Source: UMGS1590 sp036303105
Lineage (GTDB): Bacteria > Bacillota > Peptococcia > Peptococcales > Peptococcaceae
Direction: 5' to 3'
Assembly (NCBI GenBank): GCA_036303105.1
Contig: JAXJBF010000056.1
Span: 1-39,104 of the forward strand
Length of the DNA: 39,104 nt
The notes under the pieces were generated by a model. That model ran no database searches. It saw nothing but the letters and a program-made list of their open reading frames with translations, and was not told the DNA's origin. The position numbers and the translations under genes are program-made. Numbering within the stretch: position 1 is the first letter of the stretch; each line of letters starts with the position of its first letter. This document shows positions 24,437 to 32,443 of the stretch, piece after piece.

Positions 24437-24447
24437 TGTAGGCATTA

Positions 24448-25830
24448 TTAGAGTTCGCCGCGTTCGTCCAATGGAATATAGGTAAGGTCGTTGGCATCGA
24501 GGTAGAAGTAGGCAGGACGCATAATTTTGCTGTCCATGACCTGTTCGAGGCGATGTGCTGACCAACCTGCGATACGGGCAGTGGCAAAGAGCGGTGTGAA
24601 AAGATCTGATTCGATCCCCATCATTTCGTAAATCAGACCGGTGTAGAGGTCGATGTTTGGGCAAATATTAAAGTCGAGGCCTTTGCGATCACGCATGATT
24701 TCTTTGGTCATACGGGTGATACGGCTGAGCAGATCGTACTGTGCTTCGAAGCCAGTTTCCTGAGCGAGCACGGCGGCTTTTTCCTTGAGCAGTTCAGCAC
24801 GTGGATCGCTAAGGGTGTAAACGGCGTGGCCCATTCCATAGATGAGACCGCTGTGGTCAAAAGCTTCACCGGCAAGGATTTTTCTAAGATAATCGGCCAC
24901 TTCGCCATCGTTGTTCCAATGCTGAACGTGTTCTTGGATGTCTTTGACCATGGCATGTGCACGCTGGTTGGCAGCACCATGACGCGGCCCTTTCAGGGAG
25001 CCAATGGCAGTGGAGATGGCAGAGTAGGTATCTGTACCAGAGGAAGAAACGACGTGGGTGGCAAATGCAGAGTTGTTCCCGCCACCGTGGTCCGCTTGAA
25101 GAATCAGGCAGAGGTCGAGAATTTTTGCTTCCAACGGGGTGAACTCACTGTTTGGTCGGATAAGATGCAGAATGTTTTCTGCCGTGCTGCCGTTTGGCAG
25201 TGGATGATGCAGAATCAAGCTCTTGTTGTTGAAATAGTGTTCTTTAGCCGCGTAAGCATAGGCCACCATGAGTGGCATTTTCGCAATCAGATCCAAGCAT
25301 TGTGCCAGTACATTGCCAAGCTCGATGTTGTCAGGATCTTCATCGTAGGAATAGAGTGACAGCACAACGCGCTGCAATTTATTCATGAGGTTGTTGCTTG
25401 GGATGCGCAGGAAAATGTCTTCTTTAAAATTATCAGGGAAGACACGGCGCTTTTGCAGCGTTTTGGTGAACCAGTCGAGTTCCTGGCGATTTGGCAGAGA
25501 GCCGAAGACCAGAAGATACACGATTTCTTCAAAACCGAGGCGATCTTCGCGTTCAAAGCCTTGAACAAGATCGGTAATCGGAATACCACGATACATAAGC
25601 TGGCCTTCGCATGGAATTTTTTTGCCGTCTTCAACGGTGTAGCCGCTTACTTCAGAAATACGGGTGATGCCAACGAGTACGCCGGTTCCGTTGGCGTTAC
25701 GCAGGCCTCGTTTGATGTCATATTGTGCATATAATTCAGGGGAAATAGAATTATTTTCTTTTAAGTAGTGAATTTTGCTGGCGATTGAAGCGCGCAGCTT
25801 GTCAATTTCAAGAAATGCATCGTTGTGCAT
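24448..25830 (-). CDS. gltA: Citrate synthase
   Basis: A 460-residue enzyme that condenses acetyl-CoA and oxaloacetate to citrate. Catalytic histidines are visible: His248 in LILQADHGGGNNSAF and His335 in IYGMGHAVYTLSDPRA. The substrate-binding GPRHGAANQ and the C-terminal FNICPNIDLYTGLIYEMMG are also present. Length and the N-terminal region (SPELYAQYDIKRGLRNANGTGVLVG) match the long form typical of anaerobic Clostridia. AAGGAAGATC precedes the ATG, and a TATAAT box lies on the minus strand about 40 bases upstream. It stands alone; aconitase and isocitrate dehydrogenase are not adjacent, so it probably serves glutamate synthesis. Confidence 0.95.
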   Translation of the reverse strand: MHNDAFLEIDKLRASIASKIHYLKENNSISPELYAQYDIKRGLRNANGTGVLVGITRISEVSGYTVEDGKKIPCEGQLMYRGIPITDLVQGFEREDRLGFEEIVYLLVFGSLPNRQELDWFTKTLQKRRVFPDNFKEDIFLRIPSNNLMNKLQRVVLSLYSYDEDPDNIELGNVLAQCLDLIAKMPLMVAYAYAAKEHYFNNKSLILHHPLPNGSTAENILHLIRPNSEFTPLEAKILDLCLILQADHGGGNNSAFATHVVSSSGTDTYSAISTAIGSLKGPRHGAANQRAHAMVKDIQEHVQHWNNDGEVADYLRKILAGEAFDHSGLIYGMGHAVYTLSDPRAELLKEKAAVLAQETGFEAQYDLLSRITRMTKEIMRDRKGLDFNICPNIDLYTGLIYEMMGIESDLFTPLFATARIAGWSAHRLEQVMDSKIMRPAYFYLDANDLTYIPLDERGEL

Positions 25831-26041
25831 AGGACGATCTTCCTTTCTGTAGGAACTTTGTATTATTATACCATATAATGGATGAAACTTGTACCAATCG
25901 AGAAAATATTGTGCATCACTGTGCCTGTTGTACAGATTTTTTCACAGAATTTTACCAAGAGGAAACCAATATTTGCTATAATCAAAGACATGAAATCAAA
26001 GACGACGGCGACGCACAGCGAGCCCGGATGGGAGGAAAATA

Positions 26042-26698
26042 ATGAAATACGCTTTGTTTGATTGTGATGGAACCCTGCTGGATTCGATGCCAATGTGGAT
26101 CAATCTTGCTACTGATGTATTGGCATCTTATGGCGTTGACTTGCCACGTGAAGCGGAACGTGAGACAGCGAGCATGAGCCATGAAGATGCAGCAAAATTT
26201 TACGCAGATACATTCCTTGACGGTAAAGGTGCTGAGGAATTGGCAAAAACGTTTACCGATACGCTGGAACGCAACTACAGTGAGAAATTAGCGTTAAAAC
26301 CACACGTGCGCGAAGTCCTGGAAACCCTTCATGCAAAAAATATTCCCATGGCAGTGGCTTCATCGACGGATGCTTATCTTTTAGAGATGTGTTTGAAACG
26401 TTTGGGACTGCGTGATTATTTTTTGTTTGTGCAGACAGTGGACAACAGCGGTTTTTCGAAAAACAGTGACGAATATTTTAAGCTGGCCGCGGAACAGCTG
26501 GGTTGCAAGGCGTCGGATATTCTTTTCTTTGACGATGCGCTCTATGCATTAGAACGAGCGAAGAAAAACGGTTTGATGACGGTGGCTGTTCAGGATGACA
26601 CACAGATGGATCATGATGCAGAGATCCATGCTGTTGGAGATTATTATATCAACGATTTCAGTGAGATTGATATTGATGGATGGTTCTTGGGCAAATAA
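26042..26698 (+). CDS. HAD-superfamily hydrolase, phosphoglycolate/beta-PGM-like
   Basis: 218 residues. Motif I DCDGTLLDS is at residues 8-16, motif II VASST near residue 104, motif III a lysine around residue 140 (GFSKNSDEYF), and motif IV FFDDALYALERAKKNG near 163. A helical cap (residues 17-80) puts it in the HAD-IA group, with phosphoglycolate phosphatase and beta-phosphoglucomutase. The substrate is unknown. GGGAGGAAAATA precedes the ATG, with a TATAAT box at 25977-25982. It heads a run of three closely spaced genes, all on this strand. Confidence 0.88.
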   Translation: MKYALFDCDGTLLDSMPMWINLATDVLASYGVDLPREAERETASMSHEDAAKFYADTFLDGKGAEELAKTFTDTLERNYSEKLALKPHVREVLETLHAKNIPMAVASSTDAYLLEMCLKRLGLRDYFLFVQTVDNSGFSKNSDEYFKLAAEQLGCKASDILFFDDALYALERAKKNGLMTVAVQDDTQMDHDAEIHAVGDYYINDFSEIDIDGWFLGK

Positions 26699-26716
26699 TG
26701 AAAGGAGACGGGGCGT

Positions 26717-27556
26717 ATGACTTTGCGACGCTTTGCCTGTGCGGCCTTCGATTTGGATGGGACGCTATTGGATGGTCATTCACAGCTTAGCCCACGCACC
26801 AAACATGTGATGGCGCAATTGGCAGAAGCTGGGATTCCAGCGATCGTGGCCAGCGGCCGTCCTTTTTCGACAATTCCGCGCGAGGTGTTGGCACTTGACG
26901 CAGTGCGTTATGTCATCACGGGCAATGGTGTGCGTATTTATGACAAGCATAGCAATCGTGACATCTATCATTGCAGTTTGCGCAAGGAAGCGTTGGATGA
27001 GATATTACATGTCACACAGTATTATCCTGTTGGTTATGAGCTCTTTATTGCTGGTCAGGCATTCGCCAACCGCAGCTATTTGAATGATCCTTCAGCATTT
27101 GGTGTGCGCGAAGGCGCCTACCATTATCTGATCAGTACCCGGCAGCCAATAGAGGATCTGAATCAGTTTGTACAGCTTCATGCAGGAAACATTGACAGCC
27201 TTGGACTCTCAATGGCTGACCAGACGTTAAAAAGTCAGCTGTGGCAGCGATTAGAACATGAAGTGGAAGGCATCTATGTGACCTCATCACTGCCACGGCT
27301 GATTGAAGTGGCCGACAGCCGCGCCGGCAAAGGTTCAGCACTTGCTGTGGTGTTGGAATGTTTGGGGCTAGCGGCGGATGAATTGGTGGCATTTGGCGAT
27401 GCCGACAATGATCTTGGCATGTTACAATTTGCTGGGCTCGGTGTTGCTATGGAAAATGGTGCCGATCATCTCAAAGAAGCGGCCGATCGTATTGCGCCGC
27501 CTCATGATCAGGACGGTGTGGCGCAGATTTTGGAAGCATTGCTGAAGGAGTGTTAA
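26717..27556 (+). CDS. Cof-type HAD-IIB phosphatase
   Basis: 279 residues of the Cof/YidA group: motif I AFDLDGTLLDG near residue 11, motif II VASGRP at about 40, a large alpha/beta C2 cap (residues ~85-190), a lysine in RAGKGSALAVVLE near 200, and the final GDADNDLGMLQFAGLGVAMENG. Members dephosphorylate sugar phosphates, PLP or FMN-type substrates, with broad specificity. GGAGACGGGGCGT precedes the ATG; the gene starts 18 bases after the previous HAD gene. Confidence 0.92.
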   Translation: MTLRRFACAAFDLDGTLLDGHSQLSPRTKHVMAQLAEAGIPAIVASGRPFSTIPREVLALDAVRYVITGNGVRIYDKHSNRDIYHCSLRKEALDEILHVTQYYPVGYELFIAGQAFANRSYLNDPSAFGVREGAYHYLISTRQPIEDLNQFVQLHAGNIDSLGLSMADQTLKSQLWQRLEHEVEGIYVTSSLPRLIEVADSRAGKGSALAVVLECLGLAADELVAFGDADNDLGMLQFAGLGVAMENGADHLKEAADRIAPPHDQDGVAQILEALLKEC

Positions 27557-27557
27557 A

Positions 27558-28118
27558 ATGATCAAAAAGCTGGATGCAGACACATTGACACAGCTTTATG
27601 AGCGCGAAATGAAACAAACTTTTCCACGGCGTGAATTGAAGCCGCTCAAAGCCATGCTGCGCATGCAGGCGGAAGGAAACTATGATGTGCTGGGATATTT
27701 TGCTGATGATGGCAACCTGATGGCTTACGCGTGTGTGTGCACAGCGGCGGAACCTGTACTTTTGGATTATTTGGCCGTTGTCGCAGCGCATCGTGGTGAA
27801 GGATTGGGCTCGGCCTTTCTTTCAGCACTGATGGCTGACAAGACTTTCTATCCTGCCATCATGTTGGAGATTGAAGCGGTTGACGATGCCATTGATGAAA
27901 GCGATCATAAGATGCGCGCACGCCGCCAGCATTTTTATGAGCGCTTAGGTTTTGCACGCACGACAACCGAAGCCCAGGTTTTTGGCGAGCACTACTGGGT
28001 TCTGGACAATCAGCAGACCGATGATGCGCACAGCGTGGCAGAAGCCATGGCAGGCATCTACCACTATATGGTGCCGGAGCAAGACGCATTCAATAAAAAC
28101 GTGCGCATTTGGGATTGA
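27558..28118 (+). CDS. GNAT-family N-acetyltransferase
   Basis: 186 residues with a GNAT fold: LDYLAVVAAHRGEGLGSAFL carries the R/Q-x-x-G-x-G/A acetyl-CoA motif (HRGEGLG, about residue 76), followed by HFYERLGFARTT, the usual YERLGF element. It transfers an acetyl group from acetyl-CoA to an unknown amine. It starts one base after the Cof gene stop, with AAGGAGTG inside that gene's end, so the two are translationally linked. A strong bidirectional terminator ends the three-gene unit. Confidence 0.9.
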   Translation: MIKKLDADTLTQLYEREMKQTFPRRELKPLKAMLRMQAEGNYDVLGYFADDGNLMAYACVCTAAEPVLLDYLAVVAAHRGEGLGSAFLSALMADKTFYPAIMLEIEAVDDAIDESDHKMRARRQHFYERLGFARTTTEAQVFGEHYWVLDNQQTDDAHSVAEAMAGIYHYMVPEQDAFNKNVRIWD

Positions 28119-28120
28119 GA

Positions 28121-28173
28121 AAACAAAACAGCGTCTTACGATTGAGTGATGGTCGTAAGACGCTGTTTTGTAT
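28121..28173. terminator. Bidirectional terminator with a 19-bp stem
   Basis: Arms 28123-28141 and 28153-28171 are perfect complements around an 11-base loop. It lies between the convergent GNAT and SLC13 genes. The stem includes the A/T tracts that serve as U runs in either direction. Confidence 0.88.
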
Positions 28174-28192
28174 AGAAAGGATGAGTGTTTTT

Positions 28193-29641
28193 TTAGAATA
28201 ATATCGTGGCTAATGGATAGCCGATGACAATATAGATGAGAAAAGCCAATACTTCGAAGAAGAGGCCAATGGTCCAAATGTCTTTGGCAGAGATGTATTC
28301 TTTATTAGCGTGAAGAAGTGGTGCCCAATTGGAGGCAGATGGTGCTAAGTAGGCAATATTAATGCCCATCGTCAGTATGGCAGCAATAGCGATGCTGTGA
28401 TAACCGTTGGCATCTGCAACAGCGAAGAGTACAGGCATCATCATATTGCCGAGAGCACCATTATGGAAGAAGCAGGTGAGGATCATTGCAAGGCCGACGA
28501 TGATTGCCATGAAAATGAATTCGCTGTGGCCACCCAGAATTGGAGAGAGAATGGTTTTGAGCCAAGGAATGACACCAGTAGCCTTAGCATCTTTAAGCGC
28601 GCCAGCCATATAAACGGCGCCCATCACCATGAATAAAGCGCTCCAAGGCACAGCTCCCATGACTTTTTTCATTGGCACAATGGATTTTCCGTTTTCATCC
28701 TTGAAAAGAAAGAGAAATACCAACATTAAAACTGCGGTGCCCTCTGTGCCGATGCTTGTGAACCAAGCTTTTGCAGCAGATCCTGCTGGCAGAAAACTGG
28801 AAAGAAGAATGAGGATAACGAAGGCTAAAATGGCAACGAGATGTGCTTTAACGCTGGTATTCATAGGCTCAATTTTTTCCTTCGCGAGCATATGACCGTC
28901 GATATGATCGGGCATTTTCACGCGCAAAAGCAATTTGCAGCCTAAGCAGAAAAGGGTCATAATGATCACGCCAGTAATGAGATAAATAACTAAAAATGCG
29001 CCATAATTTAACTTCATGCCAGAAGCGGATTCGAAAGCACTAATAATAATGATCGTAGCTCCTTTGAATGGCAAAGCAGCATTGCCCAGAGTAGCCCCAA
29101 GAAAGGTCGACATAATAAGCAGCACACTGTATGGATTTTTCTTTTCAAGATTGAGTTCATCGATGATGGCGTAGCAAATGCCCCAAAACATGAGGATGGT
29201 TGGAATGATTTCTGTTAAAGCAGAGACAATAAAAGAGGCCAGCATGAGAATGAAGATCAACATCGTTGGACGTCCGGTGACGATACCTTGCGTAACTTTG
29301 AATATTCCGTGAGAAATGTAACGCGGCATTCCGCTTTCAATGCTGGAAATGAAGAGAATAATTGAGAAAAAGGTTATGATCCATGTTTGATTTGAGATTG
29401 CTGTAGCGAGAATCGTCGTAAATGGCTGATAGCCAGCAACAGACACTGCAAAAAGTGCCAGCAGACTGCCGCCGATTGGATTGACGGTGCACCAAAGATA
29501 AATCATTCCGACAAAGATCATGAGGACTTTCACACCCATATCGGTTAAAGGGGCAGACGCCGGCAGAATAGTGCCGAGTGCCATAATGATAATACCGATG
29601 ATCCAGTGAATGATGCTCGGAAATTTCATTGATTTTTCCAT
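28193..29641 (-). CDS. SLC13-family (DASS-like) permease
   Basis: 482 residues with about 12 membrane segments. The N-terminal block IYLWCTVNPIGGSLLALFAVSVAG and loop ISNQTWIITFFSIILFISSIESG, a central FLGATLGNAALPFKGATIII, and PWSALFMVMGAVYMAGAL resemble bacterial anion:Na+ symporters of the SLC13/DASS group. The substrate is unknown; dicarboxylate or sulfate-like anions are possible. AAAAAGGAG points to the ATG at 29641. It is divergent from the Crp/Fnr regulator at 29805, which is the obvious candidate controller. It is only distantly similar by eye to the transporter at 13523. Confidence 0.8.
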   Translation of the reverse strand: MEKSMKFPSIIHWIIGIIIMALGTILPASAPLTDMGVKVLMIFVGMIYLWCTVNPIGGSLLALFAVSVAGYQPFTTILATAISNQTWIITFFSIILFISSIESGMPRYISHGIFKVTQGIVTGRPTMLIFILMLASFIVSALTEIIPTILMFWGICYAIIDELNLEKKNPYSVLLIMSTFLGATLGNAALPFKGATIIIISAFESASGMKLNYGAFLVIYLITGVIIMTLFCLGCKLLLRVKMPDHIDGHMLAKEKIEPMNTSVKAHLVAILAFVILILLSSFLPAGSAAKAWFTSIGTEGTAVLMLVFLFLFKDENGKSIVPMKKVMGAVPWSALFMVMGAVYMAGALKDAKATGVIPWLKTILSPILGGHSEFIFMAIIVGLAMILTCFFHNGALGNMMMPVLFAVADANGYHSIAIAAILTMGINIAYLAPSASNWAPLLHANKEYISAKDIWTIGLFFEVLAFLIYIVIGYPLATILF

Positions 29642-29702
29642 GATTGAAACGCTCCTTTTTAATAGGTTCAAAAAATTTTTTTGATGATTTAATCATAGAA
29701 CG

Positions 29703-29760
29703 GGTAATGTGTAAAAAACAGTACAGCTGTTACTTTTTGAAAAAAATATATAGCATTACC
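29703..29760. promoter_or_regulatory. Shared control region with inverted repeats
   Basis: Between the SLC13 gene and the Crp/Fnr gene, GGTAATG (29703-29709) and CATTACC (29754-29760) form a widely spaced inverted repeat, and AACAG-TACAG-CTGTT lies between them. Either could be a regulator site; neither matches a textbook Crp or Fnr box exactly. Confidence 0.4.
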
Positions 29761-29804
29761 TAGATATTGATTATAATAGTAATATGGAAAAGAGGTGGCT
29801 TAAC

Positions 29805-30482
29805 ATGGCGATTGAAGAACAACGAATGACTGCGTATTTTTGTTTGGATGATGATATGAGCGCCATTGAACGGTACCTTTCGATGGGGGAGCACAAGGTT
29901 TACGAGAAAGGAGCATCGATTATTCCAATCAATAGTGTTGTTGATCGTTTAGGATATTTAAAGAAGGGGCGTGCGGGACGTTTGGTTCTTACCGATAATG
30001 GATCGGAAAAAATCATAAAAATTATTGGCGATAAGAATATTATTGGTGAAGTGATGTTTTTTAAACAGACAACAAGTGATCATGCGTTTATTGCTCTTGA
30101 ACCCTGCGAGTGCTATTGGTTTGATCGTGAAACAGTTGAGAATGTATTTCTCAAAGACGAGACCATTGTTCATGCATTGATTCAATGGTTTTGCAATAGA
30201 ATGATGTCATTGAATTTACAAATTATGGATGGCATGAGAGAGGACACTTATCATCGTGTGTGCAAATTTATTGAGGAATATGTGAAAGCGTTTGGACTGG
30301 TCGATGAAAATGGGGTGTATAGCTATCAGGGAAAACTTTCCCATTATGATATCGCAAAATATCTTGGCGTTAATCGTGTGTCGGTGACACGAGCCATCTC
30401 CAAATTGCAGCAAGCAGAGATTTTAAAAAAAGACAGACGTTGTCTGGTTGTGATGGATATGGAACGCTTGGAGACACAATAA
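29805..30482 (+). CDS. Crp/Fnr-family transcriptional regulator
   Basis: 225 residues: an N-terminal cyclic-nucleotide-binding-like beta barrel (HKVYEKGASIIPINSV to GDKNIIGEVMFF), a long dimerisation helix (about 115-145) and a C-terminal Crp-type HTH, LSHYDIAKYLGVNRVSVTRAISKLQQAEIL. There is no N-terminal FNR cysteine cluster and no clear cAMP-binding Arg-Ser pair, so the ligand is unknown. GAGGTGG supports the ATG at 29805 over the one at 29784. Divergent from the SLC13 permease, suggesting that it controls transport of its own effector; that link is inferred from position. Confidence 0.9.
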   Translation: MAIEEQRMTAYFCLDDDMSAIERYLSMGEHKVYEKGASIIPINSVVDRLGYLKKGRAGRLVLTDNGSEKIIKIIGDKNIIGEVMFFKQTTSDHAFIALEPCECYWFDRETVENVFLKDETIVHALIQWFCNRMMSLNLQIMDGMREDTYHRVCKFIEEYVKAFGLVDENGVYSYQGKLSHYDIAKYLGVNRVSVTRAISKLQQAEILKKDRRCLVVMDMERLETQ

Positions 30483-30528
30483 AAAGACGTTGCTTGCGGG
30501 AGCATTCTCGTAAGCAACGTCTTTTTTA
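30479..30528. terminator. Bidirectional terminator
   Basis: A long stem, AAAAAGACGTTGCTTGCG with CGTAAGCAACGTCTTTTT (one G-T pair), between the convergent Crp/Fnr and lipoprotein genes. Confidence 0.9.
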
Positions 30529-30957
30529 TTGCAGATAATTGGATAGTGTTTTGTAGGCTGCATCAGGAATGGTGAACGTCAATTGAAATCCAAGAAGGCT
30601 TAGGTCAACAACGGGTGTGTCATAGAGCCTGAGCGTAGCAATGTCGTACTGTTTGCCGTCGTTATCTGATTCTCCGAAGTGGATGGTTTTTTCCTGTGCG
30701 AACTCGAATTGGCCGATGATTTGTGCATTTTTTGGTCGATCGGCAAGGTCCCAGTCGTCGATTTGGAGCGCAGTGACGAAATCGTCGATGGTATGTTGCT
30801 CTGTGATGGTGGAGAGCACGGTGCCGCTGGCGTTGGTAATGGTGATGGACTGCGCTTTTTTGAGATCGCTATCAGAGATCTCGCCAGCATCGCTGTTGCT
30901 GCAGCCTCCGCTGAGGATCATCAGTATAAGCGCGCAGAGAATAAGCAGGTTTTTCAT
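30526..30957 (-). CDS. Small lipoprotein, hypothetical
   Basis: 143 residues with a signal peptide ending in a lipobox, LSGGC, so Cys19 would be lipidated and the protein held on the outer face of the membrane. The mature part begins Ser/Asp-rich and contains ITITNASGTVLSTITEQHTI, resembling small 'NEAT-like/peptidase-propeptide-like' beta proteins only vaguely; no family is assigned. It overlaps the upstream XRE/membrane gene by four bases, so they are translationally coupled, and the regulator likely responds to or controls envelope conditions. Confidence 0.75.
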   Translation of the reverse strand: MKNLLILCALILMILSGGCSNSDAGEISDSDLKKAQSITITNASGTVLSTITEQHTIDDFVTALQIDDWDLADRPKNAQIIGQFEFAQEKTIHFGESDNDGKQYDIATLRLYDTPVVDLSLLGFQLTFTIPDAAYKTLSNYLQ

Positions 30958-31739
30958 AGGGGTCGCTCCTTTGTTATAGAAAGATCTTTGCCGAGGAGGT
31001 GACGGTAGGCGCGCATGCGTCCCACTGCGAAAATGCAGAGAGCGGTGCCAAATCCAGTGAAGACCATGCCGCTGGCAAGTGCAAGATTATCGGCAAAGTC
31101 GCTCGAAAGGGTGGACTCTTGAGAAGCCTGCCATTCGATTGGAAAAAGCAGTGGCAGGAGCAAAAGTCCAATGCCAATGCAAATAATGCCGAAAAACAAC
31201 TCGCGCTGTAAACGTGGCTGTTCATGATGATACTGTATGATGAGGAGATGTTGGGTTTCAGGTGCTAAATTTGGTGTTTGTTGCTGCAGCTCTTTGTAAG
31301 GGTTGTCGGCGGCTGCAACAAGAATGAGTTGTGCAACAGCGACAATATCGATGAGCATGAGTAAGAGCATGATAAGGTCGCTAAGAAAAAATGTGAGACC
31401 GAGGCTGGCAATCAGGAGCAGAACGGCGAGGCCAATACGCTGACACCTGTAGTAGCGAAAGTTGAGATAGGCTTCTGCCATTGCATGGGAAATCAGATCG
31501 CTTTTGTCGGATGAAGCGACAGATTCATGTGGGGCAATGTCTTCTGCATCATTGATGAAAGTATCCAAGCTGACGTGAAAGAGCTTGGCCATTTTGATGA
31601 GTTTTTCTGTTTCAGGAAGGCCACCGTCGTTTTCCCATTTGCTGACGGCCTGACGCGAGACACCCAGCTGTTCGGCGAGTGCTTCTTGCGACAGCTGTGC
31701 GTGTTTGCGCAGTGTGCGTATTTTCTCTCCCAATGTCAT
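30954..31739 (-). CDS. XRE-type HTH regulator fused to a membrane domain
   Basis: 261 residues. The N-terminal 65 hold a Cro/C1 HTH (LGEKIRTLRKHAQLSQEALA, then VSRQAVSKWENDGGLPETEKLIKMAKLFHVSLD). The C-terminal part has about four membrane segments (from GLAVLLLIASLGLTFFLSDLIMLLL... onward). Such fusions are common in Bacillota and are thought to sense membrane or envelope state. GGAGGAATC fixes the ATG at 31739. It overlaps the lipoprotein gene by four bases. Confidence 0.88.
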   Translation of the reverse strand: MTLGEKIRTLRKHAQLSQEALAEQLGVSRQAVSKWENDGGLPETEKLIKMAKLFHVSLDTFINDAEDIAPHESVASSDKSDLISHAMAEAYLNFRYYRCQRIGLAVLLLIASLGLTFFLSDLIMLLLMLIDIVAVAQLILVAAADNPYKELQQQTPNLAPETQHLLIIQYHHEQPRLQRELFFGIICIGIGLLLLPLLFPIEWQASQESTLSSDFADNLALASGMVFTGFGTALCIFAVGRMRAYRHLLGKDLSITKERPL

Positions 31740-31869
31740 CAAGATTCCTCCGTTTCAATTTTTTTTATTGTAACATGCTTTTTAGCCATAGCATAATTTT
31801 TTTAGGCTCAAAACGCCACCAAATAGCGGTTGCATTTATGCTACGCTGGGTTGCGGTGGCTTTTTTCTT

Positions 31870-31920
31870 TGACAATGTGGTTGATCTGTCAAAAAATTTG
31901 ACAGACTGGCATATTTGTCA
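31870..31920. promoter_or_regulatory. Array of four TGACA/TGTCA half-sites
   Basis: TGACA (31870-31874), TGTCA (31887-31891), TGACA (31899-31903) and TGTCA (31916-31920) are arranged symmetrically as TGACA-N12-TGTCA, N7, TGACA-N12-TGTCA. The centre, CTGTCAAA-AAA-TTTGACAG (31886-31904), is a perfect palindrome. It lies between the XRE-membrane gene and the gene upstream of ftsH. It looks like a tandem operator for a dimeric regulator that I cannot name. Confidence 0.55.
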
Positions 31921-31996
31921 GGACATAATTGAAAAACTGCGAGTGGTGAAGAGAAATAAGCTGTGGTATAACTAAGCGTATAGAGGAGGTCTTTAT

Positions 31997-32443
31997 ATGG
32001 AAGCAACGCAAGAGATGTTTAGTGCGAAACTGAATGAATTGTGTAAAAGCTACGAAACCATGCAGCAACAAATCGCCCATCTTCAGGATGCAGATCCAGA
32101 TGAAGTAAGACAGATTCGTACCCATTTGGAAGCGGAATGGGCGGATACGATCGTTGAATTGAAAAATCGGGCCAAGATGATGCGTTTCCTTACGGCGCAG
32201 CAGTTGTCACAGGTTCAAATGGAATATTGTCGCAAGGCGGCGGATATTTTACATACATCCATCAAGCAATCCTGGTCGGCGTTTTCTACTGGTGACGAAA
32301 GTGATGATATGGCTCTGTATGCTGAATATGCCATCGATTTTGCGACGCTGGCAATGCGTTACGCATTGATGGTGGTGGCGTCGGCGGTAGATACACAAAA
32401 TGAAGAAACGAACAATAATCATGATAAGGAAGATGGCAAATGA
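31997..32443 (+). CDS. Helical protein coupled to ftsH, hypothetical
   Basis: A 148-residue acidic protein, predicted almost wholly alpha-helical (FSAKLNELCKSYETMQQQIAHL, LEAEWADTIVELKNRAKMM), with no signal sequence and an Asn/Asp/Glu-rich tail. I do not recognise a family. GAGGAGG precedes the ATG. Its stop overlaps the ftsH start by four bases, so both are made from one message, and it may be an FtsH partner, adaptor or substrate; that is inference only. Confidence 0.8.
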   Translation: MEATQEMFSAKLNELCKSYETMQQQIAHLQDADPDEVRQIRTHLEAEWADTIVELKNRAKMMRFLTAQQLSQVQMEYCRKAADILHTSIKQSWSAFSTGDESDDMALYAEYAIDFATLAMRYALMVVASAVDTQNEETNNNHDKEDGK

